A stretch of DNA of 13,135 nucleotides, from assembly GCF_900764565.1 (NCBI RefSeq), contig NZ_CAAFOM010000092.1, positions 1-13,135 on the forward strand. Direction: 5' to 3'. Made by a program: the position numbers and the translations under genes. Below the pieces are notes generated by a model. It saw only the letters and a list, made by a program, of their open reading frames with translations. It made no database searches and had not been told where the DNA came from. Positions 13,103 to 13,135 of the stretch are shown piece after piece. Numbering within the stretch: position 1 is the stretch's first letter; the number at the start of each line of letters is the position of its first letter. This DNA comes from an uncultured Catenibacterium sp. (GTDB lineage Bacteria > Bacillota_I > Bacilli_A > Erysipelotrichales > Coprobacillaceae).

Positions 13103-13135
13103 TGAATAAATATTGAATGATAGACATTTAATATC

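Noticed and set aside
1..13135. CRISPR arrays, insertion sequences, phage genes, rRNA or tRNA genes
   Set aside because: No direct repeat arrays, transposase, integrase or RNA operon sequence was seen anywhere in the window.

Overview
The window looks like a chromosomal stretch of a low-GC Bacillota, probably a gut Erysipelotrichales-type bacterium. I infer this from the strongly AT-biased third positions, G-rich Shine-Dalgarno sites, TATAAT-type promoters (often extended -10, TGn) and gene content. The genus cannot be fixed from sequence alone. Thirteen of sixteen protein genes lie on the minus strand. The order parA(soj)-parB(spo0J) ... DUF951 ... ychF ... rpsF-ssb-rpsR recalls the origin-proximal block of Bacillus (soj-spo0J-...-yyzM-yyaF-rpsF-ssbA-rpsR), so this is probably near the chromosome origin. 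No oriC, dnaA or convincing parS site is inside the window.

Layout in minus-strand transcription order, from the right edge: pssA-psd (phosphatidylethanolamine synthesis); parA-parB (chromosome segregation); a lone GH1 6-phospho-beta-glucosidase; a two-gene unit of a COG2509-type FAD oxidoreductase and a DUF951 small protein; an apparently independent, unrecognised structured RNA gene at about 6413-6540; an RpiR/SIS regulator; then, beyond a plus-strand pair, ychF coupled to a class B sortase; ispD; and the ribosomal/replication operon rpsF-ssb-rpsR. The plus-strand pair (PAP2 phosphatase and secreted polysaccharide deacetylase, 4337-5566) sits between RpiR and ychF. At the left edge a 5'-truncated YczE/YitT-like membrane protein gene runs on the plus strand into a strong terminator.

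How the genes fit together: most are housekeeping (translation, DNA binding, segregation, lipid and isoprenoid precursors). Inserted among them are envelope functions (sortase B, PAP2, deacetylase) and a carbon-source function (GH1 enzyme, possibly related to the RpiR regulator). Transcription units are compact: several intrinsic terminators begin within or right after the stop codon, and two gene pairs share a TAATG stop/start overlap.

The best candidate for something undescribed is the 6413-6540 minus-strand RNA. It has its own promoter (TTGACT, 17 nt, extended -10 TTTAAT), a 10-bp closing helix, an inner helix enclosing several small hairpins, a C-rich anti-Shine-Dalgarno-like segment and a U8 tail. 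It matches no RNA family I could recall. A leader hairpin before rpsF, resembling the S6:S18 autoregulatory element, is the second RNA feature worth checking.
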